Of a stretch of 64,000 nt of DNA, positions 43,342 through 51,116 are shown in pieces. The translations under genes and the position numbers were made by a program. Below the pieces are notes generated by a model. That model was not told the origin of the DNA, did not search any database, and was given only the letters and a program-made list of their open reading frames with translations. The first letter of the stretch is position 1. The number at the start of each line of letters is the position of its first letter. The stretch comes from JBOGXA01 sp050694175 (GTDB lineage Bacteria; Actinomycetota; CADDZG01; WHSQ01), in assembly GCA_050694175.1 (NCBI GenBank), contig JBOGXA010000010.1, positions 1 to 64,000 on the forward strand. The letters are read 5' to 3'.

Positions 43342-44591
43342 TTTACAGTATTCAAGTCATCACTTGAAGAGTGAAGATTGACCCACGCATCCCACCCCGA
43401 GAGCGCGGTGACCAGTGCCACGATGAGAACCGCGGTGCCCACGCTGAATAGGTCGGCAAGGGCTCCGGCCGCGACCGCTCCGACAACGTAGCCCCCATCC
43501 CGCCACGTTCGATAGACGCCTACTGCCGCCGCTCGCCATGACGGGGCCGCGAGGTCACCGACCATGGCGAGCAGGGCCGGGTAGGTGAAGGCGGTGCCGA
43601 GGCCCAGAAGGGCAGAGGCGCCGATCATATGAGGGAAGGCGAGCGCCTTCCAGAACCAGAACAGAGCCATCGCTTGGGTCCACATCCCCACCGCGACTGG
43701 GATCCGACGACCGACCCGGTCGCTCAACGCGCCGGTGGCGAGTTGGGCAATGCCCCAGACCGCGGGATACACACCGGCAACGGTTCCGATCTGCAGTGTG
43801 CTGAGCCCTTGGCCGGCCATGACGACCGGCAGCAATCCCCACGCGAGAGCATCGTTGGCGTTGTTCACCAGGCCCGTCCGCGACGCCGCCGCGAGCCCGT
43901 GGTGTCTGTAGCTGGCAAGCGCAGCCACTTCTCGAAAGCTCTTTCCCGCCGCGGCGCCGTTCTCAAGCTCCATGTGAGCCGTCGTCTCTCGAACGAAGAA
44001 ACCCGAAAGCCCGAGGCCGAGTCCCGCGATGGCGAGTCCCAAGAAGAGCGGTTCGGGTCGAAGTCCATAGCTCGATGCGAGCCATCCGGTGGCGGCGGCC
44101 GAGAGGGCGACCGCAAGGTAGCCCGAGAACTCGTTCAGACCCATCGCCAGCCCGCGTCGGCGCGGGCCTGCCAGGTCGATCTTCATGACGACGGTCGACG
44201 ACCACGCGAGGCCCTGATTGATCCCGAGGAGCACGTTCGCCGCGATCACCCATGCCCACGTCGGAGCGAGCATCAGGACTATCGGAACCGGAATCCCGGC
44301 GACCCAGCCGAGAAGGAGGACGTTTCGCCGACCGATGCGATCCGCCAGGTAGCCGGCTGCGAGATTGGCCGCTGCCTTCGCCAGCCCGAAGCTCACGATG
44401 AACAGCATTAGCGCGGTGCTCGAACCGACCGCGAACACCCGCTCGCCCAACAGCGGCACCAGGGCGCGCTCCTGGCCGACGAGAGCGCCGACGAGTCCGT
44501 TGATCCCGACCAATAGGGCGAACTGGGCGAGGTTGGCTCGGATCCCCAGACGAAGAGGAGAGGTCGGAAAGTCGGCCTTGATGGCATCCAC
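43338..44591 (-). CDS. MFS transporter of the sulfur-transfer locus
   Basis: A 417-residue major-facilitator protein with twelve hydrophobic helices and the loop GYLADRIGRRNVLLLGW, plus GALSDRVGRRIPVAVG in the second half. Start chosen at GTG 44591 (DAIKADFPTSPLRL), because the longer frame to 44633 would run through the operator. A possible -10 lies only 4 nt upstream of this GTG, so leaderless translation or a later start cannot be excluded. Likely moves a sulfur compound or its oxidation product; this is inference from context. Confidence 0.82.
   Translation of the reverse strand: MDAIKADFPTSPLRLGIRANLAQFALLVGINGLVGALVGQERALVPLLGERVFAVGSSTALMLFIVSFGLAKAAANLAAGYLADRIGRRNVLLLGWVAGIPVPIVLMLAPTWAWVIAANVLLGINQGLAWSSTVVMKIDLAGPRRRGLAMGLNEFSGYLAVALSAAATGWLASSYGLRPEPLFLGLAIAGLGLGLSGFFVRETTAHMELENGAAAGKSFREVAALASYRHHGLAAASRTGLVNNANDALAWGLLPVVMAGQGLSTLQIGTVAGVYPAVWGIAQLATGALSDRVGRRIPVAVGMWTQAMALFWFWKALAFPHMIGASALLGLGTAFTYPALLAMVGDLAAPSWRAAAVGVYRTWRDGGYVVGAVAAGALADLFSVGTAVLIVALVTALSGWDAWVNLHSSSDDLNTVK
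43351..43368. promoter_or_regulatory. ArsR-type operator TTCAAGT-CATC-ACTTGAA, copy 1
   Basis: A perfect 7-bp inverted repeat, preceded by AGTA, lies within the last codons of the MFS gene just upstream of the ArsR-rhodanese start. The same pattern AGTATTCAAG-N5-ACTTGA occurs at 44601-44620. The pairing of site and regulator is inferred from position and symmetry. Confidence 0.7.
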
Positions 44592-44603
44592 TCTTCTATA
44601 GTA

Positions 44604-44646
44604 TTCAAGAAAGTACTTGACAAGCAAGGCCAAAGGCGAAGAGAAT
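44604..44646 (+). promoter_or_regulatory. ArsR-type operator copy 2 and candidate tusA promoter
   Basis: TTCAAG-AAAGT-ACTTGA (44604-44620) has the same half-sites and 5-nt spacing as copy 1. TTGACA (44617-44622) and GAGAAT (44641-44646), 18 nt apart, form a plausible promoter for the tusA operon, with the operator covering its -35. On the minus strand TTGTCA and TATAGA (17-nt spacer) flank the same site toward the MFS gene. Both directions could thus be repressed together. Confidence 0.7.
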
Positions 44647-44672
44647 GCTCACAACGGCTAAAGGAGGTTGGG

Positions 44673-44912
44673 ATGGGCACAACGGAAACGGTTCACCAGG
44701 TCGACGCTCGGGGCCTCGTCTGCCCGATGCCGACCATCCGTCTCGGCCAAGCAATCCGCAAGGTCGCCATCGGCGAGCTGGTAGAGGTGTTGACCGACGA
44801 CCCCGGCTCGAAAGAGAACATGGCCGCGTGGTGCAAGAACACCGGTCACGAACTCGTCAACAGGTCCGCGGACGAGACCACCTTCAAGTACGTCGTCAGG
44901 CGCAGCCGATGA
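44673..44912 (+). CDS. tusA: TusA-family sulfur-carrier protein
   Basis: A 79-residue TusA/SirA-like protein. DARGLVCPMPTIRLG contains the sulfur-binding Cys17 in the CPxP motif. It carries persulfide sulfur between rhodaneses, DsrE-type proteins and acceptors. AAAGGAGG precedes ATG 44673. Its stop overlaps the DsrE2 start. rhd-tusA-dsrE2 gene groups are an established arrangement in sulfur metabolism. Confidence 0.92.
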   Translation: MGTTETVHQVDARGLVCPMPTIRLGQAIRKVAIGELVEVLTDDPGSKENMAAWCKNTGHELVNRSADETTFKYVVRRSR

Positions 44913-45451
44913 ATGCAGACGTGGCGGTAGTGCCGGACACCCACGCGCAGGAGGAGAGCATTCCCCAGCCGAAGCGCCTCGCCCTCATCGTGTCCAAGGG
45001 CACGCTCGACCAGGCCTATCCGCCGCTTGTCATGGCGACAACGGCGGCGAGCATGGGTTGGGATGTGCGGATCTTCTTCACCTTCTACGGGCTCGACATC
45101 GTGCACAAACAACGTATGCCGAAGCTGTCGGTTAGCCCTGTTGGGAACCCGGCTATGCCTCCTCCAATGAAGAAAGTCCCGGTTCGAATCCCGACACTGG
45201 TCGGTGCGCTGCCGGGAATGAAGTCGGCAGCTACCAGGATGATGAAATCGTGGATGTCAGAGGCCAACCTCGCGTCGATCCCGGAGCTCCTCGACATTGC
45301 AAGAGAGCTGGGGATACGGATGTACGCGTGCAACACGACCCTCGCCGTGATGGACGTTTCTAAGGAGGATCTGATCGAGGGGGTTGAGTTCGCGGGAGCG
45401 CCTGCGTTCCTGGACTTCGCCGGCGATTCGGACGTCCAGCTTTTCATCTAG
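44909..45451 (+). CDS. DsrE2-like sulfur-transfer membrane-associated protein
   Basis: A 180-residue DsrE/DsrF/DrsH-like protein of the DsrE2 group: RLALIVSKGTLDQAYPPLVMATTAASMGWDVRIFFTFYGLDIV, then a KMPMKKVP-like basic segment (PPPMKKVPVRIP) and MYACNTTLAVMDVSKEDLI holding the conserved Cys. It accepts sulfur from TusA or rhodanese. ATG 44909 overlaps tusA; the next gene begins 10 nt after its stop. Confidence 0.87.
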   Translation: MNADVAVVPDTHAQEESIPQPKRLALIVSKGTLDQAYPPLVMATTAASMGWDVRIFFTFYGLDIVHKQRMPKLSVSPVGNPAMPPPMKKVPVRIPTLVGALPGMKSAATRMMKSWMSEANLASIPELLDIARELGIRMYACNTTLAVMDVSKEDLIEGVEFAGAPAFLDFAGDSDVQLFI

Positions 45452-45461
45452 GAGAGATCAC

Positions 45462-46178
45462 ATGTTCTTTCGGCAGATACTCCACGAAGAGCGTTCTTGT
45501 GCGTCCTATCTCGTCGGGTGTCCGAGCGTCGGCCTGTGTGCCGTCGTCGATCCGCAAGGAGACCCTCATCGCTACATCGACGAGGTCGAGAACAATGCGA
45601 TGGTGATCAGTCACGTCATCGACACCCACGTTCACGCCGACCACGAGTCTGGGACGCGCGAGCTGGCGGCCGCGGCGAATGCTCCTCTCTATCTGGGTAG
45701 TGGGGCTGAAGTCGGGTTCGACTTCACGCCGATGAAGGATGCCGATATTCTCGAGGTGGGCCGTCGCAGGGTGAGAATTATCCATACTCCGGGTCATACG
45801 CCCGAGCACGTTTGCCTGGTGGTCGACGATTGGTTCGTGGTGACCGGCGACACCCTCTTCGTCGGCGATATCGGCAGAGTTGATCTGGCGCTCACCGACG
45901 TTGATGAAGCAGAGATTCGCGCACGGGCGAAACAGCTCTACGAATCCCTTCAGACCTTGATGTCCTTGCGGGATGACGTTGAGGTGTATCCGGGTCACTA
46001 CGCGGGATCGACGTGCGGACGAGGTATGGACGGGAAGACGATCTCCACGATCGGAAGAGAACGTCGCACCAACCCTGCTCTGCAGCTCGATCCCGAGCAG
46101 TTCGTCGACTACCAGCTTGCGAACACTCCGCCGCTGCCTCAGGACTTCTTGACGATCAAGAGCACCAATAAGGCCTGA
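45462..46178 (+). CDS. MBL-fold hydrolase, persulfide-dioxygenase-like
   Basis: A 238-residue metallo-beta-lactamase-fold protein of the ETHE1 type. Ligands: HVHADH (56-61), HTPGHTPEH (about 110-118), GDTLFVGDIGRVDL and the C-terminal YPGHYAGSTCG. ETHE1 proteins oxidise low-molecular-weight persulfides to sulfite. In this operon it would finish the oxidation of sulfur delivered by TusA/DsrE2. GGAGAG precedes ATG 45462. Confidence 0.88.
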   Translation: MFFRQILHEERSCASYLVGCPSVGLCAVVDPQGDPHRYIDEVENNAMVISHVIDTHVHADHESGTRELAAAANAPLYLGSGAEVGFDFTPMKDADILEVGRRRVRIIHTPGHTPEHVCLVVDDWFVVTGDTLFVGDIGRVDLALTDVDEAEIRARAKQLYESLQTLMSLRDDVEVYPGHYAGSTCGRGMDGKTISTIGRERRTNPALQLDPEQFVDYQLANTPPLPQDFLTIKSTNKA

Positions 46179-46247
46179 ATCGATTCCCAATCTGAGGACT
46201 CCAACGCGTGACCAGGCTCGACGCCCCTGCTCGCGACCGGTCGAAAG

Positions 46248-46277
46248 CGACAACCCCCTGGTGGCGGGGGTTTGTCG
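46248..46277. terminator. Rho-independent terminator after the sulfur operon
   Basis: CGACAACCCCC-TGGTGGC-GGGGGTTTGTCG forms an 11-bp stem with one bulged base. It can act in both directions, toward the sulfur operon (+) and the membrane-protein gene (-). Confidence 0.8.
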
Positions 46278-46316
46278 GTGCTCCCAATGCCGGCTCTAAA
46301 CGAGGGCCAAGTCCGT

Positions 46317-46814
46317 TTACCTGCGCGGCGCTACCAGGGGCCTGAGTGCGATAAGCGCACCGGCGACGAAGATCAGTGTTGCCAGATAGACGAGACCCAA
46401 GTGGCCGATCGTGTCCAGGTTCCAAGGGTAATGCGCAGGCAGTGCGACTGCGAGTCCGAGCACCGGCGCCGCCACTGCACCAACCCACGCCCACGCGTGT
46501 CCACGGCGTACGCCGAACCACGCGAGGAAAACCACCGCGAGGCCGGTCGCGGCGATGAATCCCGCCACCGCAATGTGGAGATGGCTGACGTAGTGATACA
46601 GCGACGGGCTGAATTGTTGTATCTGATCCTTGCCGACACTCACCTCGTTGAGGCCGATGCCGAGCTCTAAGAAGCTGTCGGTGAAGTTGCGGACGAAGAA
46701 GATCAGTCCGTAACCAATGAACCCGATCCCCGCGAGTGCCATCAGCGCCGACCCGGCCCTGAGGGCCGAGTACTCCTCCCGGGCGATAGGAACGGATGTG
46801 CTTGTAGTTGCCAT
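46317..46814 (-). CDS. Four-helix membrane protein of unknown function
   Basis: A 165-residue protein with four hydrophobic helices (about 23-45, 70-95, 103-125, 135-158) separated by short loops. YHYVSHLHIAVAGF and AHYPWNLDTIGHLG carry several His. ATG 46814 is preceded by GAGGAGAG. It lies 11 nt after the small dimeric-barrel gene and probably shares its transcript. Family not recognised. Confidence 0.7.
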   Translation of the reverse strand: MATTSTSVPIAREEYSALRAGSALMALAGIGFIGYGLIFFVRNFTDSFLELGIGLNEVSVGKDQIQQFSPSLYHYVSHLHIAVAGFIAATGLAVVFLAWFGVRRGHAWAWVGAVAAPVLGLAVALPAHYPWNLDTIGHLGLVYLATLIFVAGALIALRPLVAPRR

Positions 46815-46825
46815 GGAATCTCTCC

Positions 46826-47125
46826 TCAGCTCTCGGTACTGCAGAGTTCGTTCAAGTTGCGGTAGGTGGGTTCGCCTTTGATGAGGCGCTGGAGCTTCCG
46901 TGCCCACTCGTCGGTCTCCCGGCGAGCCGAGTTCTCCTTTGCCTCCTCAACGGACGTGAAATCGACTTCGATGAGATACGTCCCCGGTCGATTCCCCTCC
47001 TCCAGGACCCGAGCTCGTCGATACCCGGGAGCCCGCCCAGCCTCCGCTGCGTGGTATGCGGCAACATGGGCCTGCAAAACGTCAGGGGCATCTGTCCTCA
47101 CCTCGATGATCTGCGTAAAAGGCAC
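46826..47125 (-). CDS. Dimeric alpha-beta barrel protein (antibiotic monooxygenase-like)
   Basis: A 99-residue single-domain protein: VPFTQIIEVRTDAPDV, GYRRARVLEEGNRPGTYLIEVDF, EEAKENSARRETDEWARKL. This pattern fits the ABM-like ferredoxin-fold dimers. GTG 47125 was chosen because AGGAGGAGGA lies just upstream and residues before it are low-complexity. It may act as a small monooxygenase or stress protein; not certain. Confidence 0.7.
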   Translation of the reverse strand: MPFTQIIEVRTDAPDVLQAHVAAYHAAEAGRAPGYRRARVLEEGNRPGTYLIEVDFTSVEEAKENSARRETDEWARKLQRLIKGEPTYRNLNELCSTES

Positions 47126-47203
47126 CTCGTCCTCCTCCTGCTCATCGCGACCCCCTGTGGGATCGTCCCTTCTGCAGGGACAAGACGGGTTCGGTGGGCG
47201 CCC

Positions 47204-47229
47204 TATTGCACCTTGTGCGCGATGCAATA
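47204..47229. promoter_or_regulatory. Inverted repeat TATTGCA-N12-TGCAATA in a divergent promoter region
   Basis: Perfect 7-bp arms (47204-47210 and 47223-47229) lie between the minus-strand barrel gene and the sigma-factor gene. A dimeric regulator could bind here and control both. No clear ECF -35/-10 consensus was found. Confidence 0.5.
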
Positions 47230-47263
47230 ACTATCTGATGAGAAGCGTCTAACCATTGATCTG

Positions 47264-47872
47264 GTGTGCCTAGAGAACGGACAATGGATGCCGATTGGTC
47301 AGACATTGGACCGCAGGGAGCGGTTCCGAGAACTTGCAGTCGAACAGCTTCCACGGCTGTATTCACTTGCGAGACGATTGATCGGCGAGGACGCAGAGGA
47401 CGCCGTCCAGGATGCGCTGCTCAAGGCGTTCGAGCGCTTCGATCAGCTGGAAGATGAGCGCGCCGCCGGCTCGTGGATGGCCAGCATCCTGGTCAATTGC
47501 TGCAGGGACCGAGGTCGGGCGCGCGCCCGGACGATCCGCGATGTCAACCTGGATGACGTCGACGAGTTCTCTCTGTACCGGAAGATCGCGAACGAGGATC
47601 CATTTCCGTACTCCGATTCGCTTCATCTCGATTTCCTCCACCTCTTTGGTAAGGATGACGTGAGGGAAGTGCTGCTGGCGTTGCCCGAGATCTATCGCGT
47701 TCCCCTTGTGCTCGTGCACATGGATGGGTTCGCGACCAAGGAGGTCGCCAAGATTCTCGCCATCCCTCTTGGGACGGTACTTGCACGTTTGCACCGCGGA
47801 CGGAAGCTGTTCGAGAAACGCATGTGGGACTATGCCGAAACGAATGGTCTGCTGAAAGAGGGTGTTCGATGA
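47264..47872 (+). CDS. ECF-type RNA polymerase sigma factor
   Basis: A 202-residue sigma-70-family ECF factor. Region 2 contains LYSLARRLIGEDAEDAVQDALLKAFERFDQL and SWMASILVNCCRD. Region 4 has LPEIYRVPLVLVHMDGFATKEVAKILAIPLGTVLARLHRGRKLF with the HTH. GTG 47264 or ATG 47288 may be the start. Its stop overlaps the anti-sigma start, so the pair is coupled. It resembles SigR/SigH-type oxidative-stress factors. Confidence 0.88.
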   Translation: MCLENGQWMPIGQTLDRRERFRELAVEQLPRLYSLARRLIGEDAEDAVQDALLKAFERFDQLEDERAAGSWMASILVNCCRDRGRARARTIRDVNLDDVDEFSLYRKIANEDPFPYSDSLHLDFLHLFGKDDVREVLLALPEIYRVPLVLVHMDGFATKEVAKILAIPLGTVLARLHRGRKLFEKRMWDYAETNGLLKEGVR

Positions 47873-48093
47873 TCAGCTGTAACGAAGCCGTGAAGCAACT
47901 GTGGGCGTATCTCGACGGCGCCATTGCGGAACCAGATCGCGCCGCTATCGAGGAGCACATGAACGTGTGCAAACGCTGTTGTGGGGAAGCTGAGTTCGCG
48001 GAGGAGTTGCGACGGTTTCTGGCCGACCACGCAGCGGACGAGCTTCCCGCTGAAACGAAGCAGCGTTTGACCTCCTATCTCGAGCAGCTCTAG
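47869..48093 (+). CDS. Zinc-finger anti-sigma factor (RsrA-like)
   Basis: A 74-residue protein with the ZAS motif HMNVCKRC (His30, Cys34, Cys37; HX3CX2C) and a further Cys at 4, as in RsrA-type redox-sensing anti-sigma factors. It would hold the ECF factor inactive until thiol oxidation releases zinc. No membrane segment is present. It ends 8 nt before the methyltransferase gene start, so the latter may belong to the same operon. Confidence 0.87.
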   Translation: MISCNEAVKQLWAYLDGAIAEPDRAAIEEHMNVCKRCCGEAEFAEELRRFLADHAADELPAETKQRLTSYLEQL

Positions 48094-48101
48094 GGGGAGC
48101 C

Positions 48102-48917
48102 GTGTCACGTGACCTAATGCACTCAGAGGAAATCAAATCCCTCGTACGCGCCGCTTACTGTTCCATCGATGCCGACACGAGCGCGGTGGCTGCGAAACTT
48201 TACGACGCAGATCAACTCGCGTTTGTGCCCGAAAAGGCGCGAGGTCGCGCCCTCGGGGTCGGTAATCACCTTCGCTTTGCCGACATCCGACCGGGAGAGA
48301 CGATCCTCGACCTCGGCTGCGGGGGAGGGATCGACGCGATCATTGCCGCTCATCGAACGGGTCCGACCGGCAAGGTCGTCGGTCTCGACTTCCTCGAGGA
48401 GATGGTTGAGCGCACATCCAAGGCTGCCGCTGAGGCCGGTCTCGACAACGTCGAGGCTCTCGAGGGCGAGATGGAGTCGATCCCTCTTCCTGACGGCGCC
48501 GTTGACCACATCATTTCGAACGGAGTCATCAACCTGTCCGCGCGCAAGGCGCGCGTCCTCGCGGAGTGCGCTCGCGTTCTCAGGCCCGGCGGCAAATTCT
48601 GCGTTTCCGATCTCACTGTGGACGAGGGTGATCTACCGCCTGAGATCCTGACTCACCCGGCCGCATGAGCCGGGTGAGTGTCGGGTGCGCTGGCGGAGCG
48701 TGACTTCGTCAAGAAACTGGAAACGGCAGGCTTCATTGATATCGGGGTGGTCGACAGACACCCCTTTAGCATCGACGATTGCGCCCTATATCCACTTTTC
48801 GATGACGATCTGATTCGGTTGATGAGGCAAACAATCCCGACTAGCAAGCAAGACTCGGTTGCGCTGTCGGTCGTCGTGAAGGCCAAGCTTCCATCGGGAG
48901 GGCTTCCCACAAGATAG
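48102..48917 (+). CDS. ArsM-like SAM methyltransferase with two in-frame UGA codons
   Basis: If both UGA codons are read, this is one 271-codon protein of normal length for arsenite-methyltransferase-like enzymes. SAM motif I is DLGCGGGIDAI, with SNGVINLS and ECARVLRPGG later. After HPAA the frame reads UGA-Ala-Gly-UGA-Val-Ser-Gly-Ala-Leu (codons 189 and 192, 48666-48668 and 48675-48677), then GERD-like AERDFVKKLETAGF to a normal stop. From memory of the family, these positions are usually Trp and a conserved substrate-binding Cys. A perfect 11-bp hairpin (48651-48679) spans both codons. Options: selenocysteine or opal-suppressor recoding, a recent double mutation, or sequence error. It follows the anti-sigma gene by 8 nt. 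Confidence 0.6.
48651..48679 (+). other. Perfect 11-bp hairpin enclosing two in-frame UGA codons
   Basis: ACTCACCCGGC, loop CGCATGA, GCCGGGTGAGT. The first UGA lies in the loop, the second in the 3' arm. A second small stem GCGCT-GGCGG-AGCGT (48687-48701) follows, with GG at the start of its loop, 23 nt after the first UGA and 14 nt after the second. Bacterial SECIS loops usually lie about 16-37 nt beyond the UGA, so only the first fits well. Confidence 0.6.
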
Positions 48918-48933
48918 CGAAGACGACCTCCTA

Positions 48934-49749
48934 CTAAGAATCTGGAGCCCTCCCCGTAACGAGCACCCGGCGAAGCAAGCCTTCTTCCACTCCGCGGATC
49001 ATGTCGGCTCGGTCTCGAAGCCTCTCTTCCCACTCATCGCCCATAACCTCTTTGAGCTCGCGTTCGTGACGGAGGAACTCGCTCTGCCAGGCGCGAGCGA
49101 CTTCGAGGAACGATGCCGTCAGGTCGGTGACGTCTACATCCGTGAAACCGGCGGCGCTCATCAAAACGTCGAGCGGACGGGTGGACGCTATCGCTCTTGG
49201 TCCGAGACGAACCGCGGCCCTATGAGCCGACTTTGACAATCCTGGGGAGACGACGATCGTCAGGTAGGCGGTGCGCCCCGCGGGCCGAAGCATCCTTCTG
49301 CATGCTCTCAGCACGGAGAGCTTAGGTCGTAGTCAACAGAGCACGTCGGTGTGCACGATGGCATCGAAAGACTCTTCTCCAAAGGGAAGATCGCGGGCCG
49401 ACGCCACGACCGCACCGCATGATGAAACGGACTCAACCTCGGCTCGGCGCAGCGCATGCTGCAATCCTTCGATAGGAAGGTCGGTGAGCACGACCTCGCA
49501 TCCGGTGCATCTCGACAGGTAGAGGCCAGGCCATCCCCTACCTGTGCCGATATCGACCAGGCGCTTACCCGCTGTGAGTTTGAGTCGCTCCGCGAGGAGG
49601 TCGGCTTGCGCGACCGTCGTGAAACCGTTGGCACCCCATACGGCTCCTATGACTCTCCGCTCCACCTCTTGTATGACTTCCGCGGGGGGCGACGTGTACC
49701 GAGCCGCGAAATCGGCCAGCGCTTCTCGTTCGTCCCGACTTGAGCGCAT
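48934..49749 (-). CDS. Class I SAM methyltransferase with one in-frame UGA codon
   Basis: Reading through one UGA (codon 139, 49335-49333) gives a 271-codon methyltransferase. Before it: LTAGKRLVDIGTGRGWPGLYLS (motif I), DLPFGEESFDAIVHTDVLC. After it: LRPKLSVLRACRRMLRPAGRTAYLTIVVSPG to a normal stop, with no other gap. In related proteins, as I recall them, DVLC is often followed by a second Cys. A 6-bp hairpin (49304-49321) starts 11 nt downstream, with its loop opening 17 nt after the UGA. It converges with the ArsM-like gene; stops are 16 nt apart. Confidence 0.6.
49304..49321 (-). promoter_or_regulatory. SECIS-like hairpin downstream of an in-frame UGA
   Basis: On the minus strand, GCTCTC, loop CGTGCT, GAGAGC: a perfect 6-bp stem whose loop begins 18th nt after the UGA and has G at its second position. 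This matches the published search geometry for bacterial selenocysteine insertion elements (loop 16-37 nt downstream, G among the first two loop bases). A short stem like this can also occur by chance. Confidence 0.4.
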
Positions 49750-49899
49750 GTTCCTTATCTTCCTGCTAATCCGAGATCGGCACGAGCCGGCGAGACTGGA
49801 GCTCGAGCGGGGTGGGACAGCTGGCTGACTCCGGTCAATGGTGTCGCGATCGGACCACGCCAGTTAGGCTTGTGTCTCGACCGGAGAAGGGAGCGGGAG

Positions 49900-50367
49900 A
49901 TGGCCACGACGGAACGCCGACTCGAGGAAGTTCGCCGACTCGAAGCGACCTGGGACCTGTCGCCCGATGATGACCTCCCGCAGCCCCCCGCACCGGAGGT
50001 GTTCAATCCCGCCTCCCTGCTCACCGGCGCGTGGATTGTGGTAATCGCATCAATATTCGTATTCGCGCCGGCCCCCTCAGATTCGAACGCGGCCGTTCCC
50101 GTATGGGGCCAGCTGCTCCTCACGGCTTTCATGGGCGGATTCTTCGCCACCCTCTACGGGCTGCTTACTGACCGGAGTTGGGGAGTTGCCGCATCTGCGG
50201 CCACGGCGGGTGTGGGCATGACCATCGCGGTCGCCTGCGCCGCCACCGACCATCACACGGGCGCGTGGTGGGCCTACGAAATGACTGCGTTCACGGCGTT
50301 GGGAGCTCTGAGTGTGGCCGCGCTACGACACCGAGCGCGTGAGCGGCGCGCGGCGACGCACACTTAA
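49900..50367 (+). CDS. Small membrane protein of unknown function
   Basis: A 155-residue protein. The N-terminus is charged and helical (RRLEEVRRLEATWDLSPDDDLPQPPAPEVF), followed by four hydrophobic segments (about 45-62, 72-90, 97-117, 123-143). ATG 49900 has AGAAGGGAG upstream. Family not recognised. It stands alone before the broken cation transporter. Confidence 0.6.
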   Translation: MATTERRLEEVRRLEATWDLSPDDDLPQPPAPEVFNPASLLTGAWIVVIASIFVFAPAPSDSNAAVPVWGQLLLTAFMGGFFATLYGLLTDRSWGVAASAATAGVGMTIAVACAATDHHTGAWWAYEMTAFTALGALSVAALRHRARERRAATHT

Positions 50368-50440
50368 AGACTAGGAATCCAGCTCGCAGCGGCGCCTGTG
50401 GCTGGAATCCTTGCGGCAGGGCGACGAGTATTTTGCATCC

Positions 50441-51096
50441 ATGAGTCACACTGCCTACTGCTTCCTCTATCCCCACGTTCACTCCGCTCAGGCAGATGAC
50501 CGAGTCGGCGTCGAGATCTCTCCGGCGCGCGCCCGGGCCGGAGTACGGGCCGTGGCACTCTCTCCTCTGATCCTTGGGCTCACCTCAATTGCGCAGGCGC
50601 TCGTTTTTTCCCTGTCAGGGAGCGTGGCCCTGTTCGCCGACGTCGCCCACAACGTCGGGGACGCGCTCACGGCGGTCCCGGTGGGGGCTGGCTTTCTAGT
50701 GATGAGCCGACGGGCTGAGCGTTTCTCAGGCGTGGGCGTCGTCGCCGCGATCTTCGTGAGCGCCTGTTTGGCGGCTACGCAGCGATCGAGCGCCTAATCA
50801 ACCCTCGGCCGCTTGCGCATCTCTTGCCGCTTGCGCTCGCAGGGTTCATCGGCGTGGTCGGGAACTGGGTAGCAGCGGTCGTGCGAAACCGCGCTGGCAA
50901 ACGACTCAACAGCCTCGCGCTCATTGCGGACGGTGCGCATGCCGCCGCGGATGCTTACGTCAGTCTCGCAGTGGTGGTGAGCGCGGGCCTGGTCGCCATC
51001 GGACTGCCTTTGGCAGATCCCCTGCTTGCGCTCGGAGTCAGCTTCTTGATCTTTCACATCGCGTGGGAAGCGTGGCGCACCGTTCGGGCCGCTTGA
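50441..51096 (+). pseudogene. Cation diffusion facilitator (CDF) transporter, frameshifted
   Basis: The first frame gives a His-containing N-terminus, then SLSGSVALFADVAHNVGDALTAVPVG with the metal-binding DxxHNxxD and ends at TAA 50795. The second frame resumes with YAAIERLINPRPLAHL, NSLALIADGAHAAADAYVSLAVV (second metal site DGxHxxxD) to TGA 51094. One missing base at about 50770-50775 (GCGGGC read as GCGGC) joins them. The C-terminal cytoplasmic domain of many CDFs is absent, as in short members. Confidence 0.75.
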
Positions 51097-51116
51097 TGGC
51101 GGGATCGCCCTCTTGG

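Noticed and set aside
48651..48679. Hairpin as a simple transcription terminator
   Set aside because: No T tract follows and it lies inside a continuous coding domain; kept as a feature of the UGA site.
48678..48917. Separate small gene for the methyltransferase C-terminus (GTG 48678)
   Set aside because: It is in the same frame as the upstream part, begins in the middle of a domain and has no ribosome site; readthrough or pseudogene explains it better.
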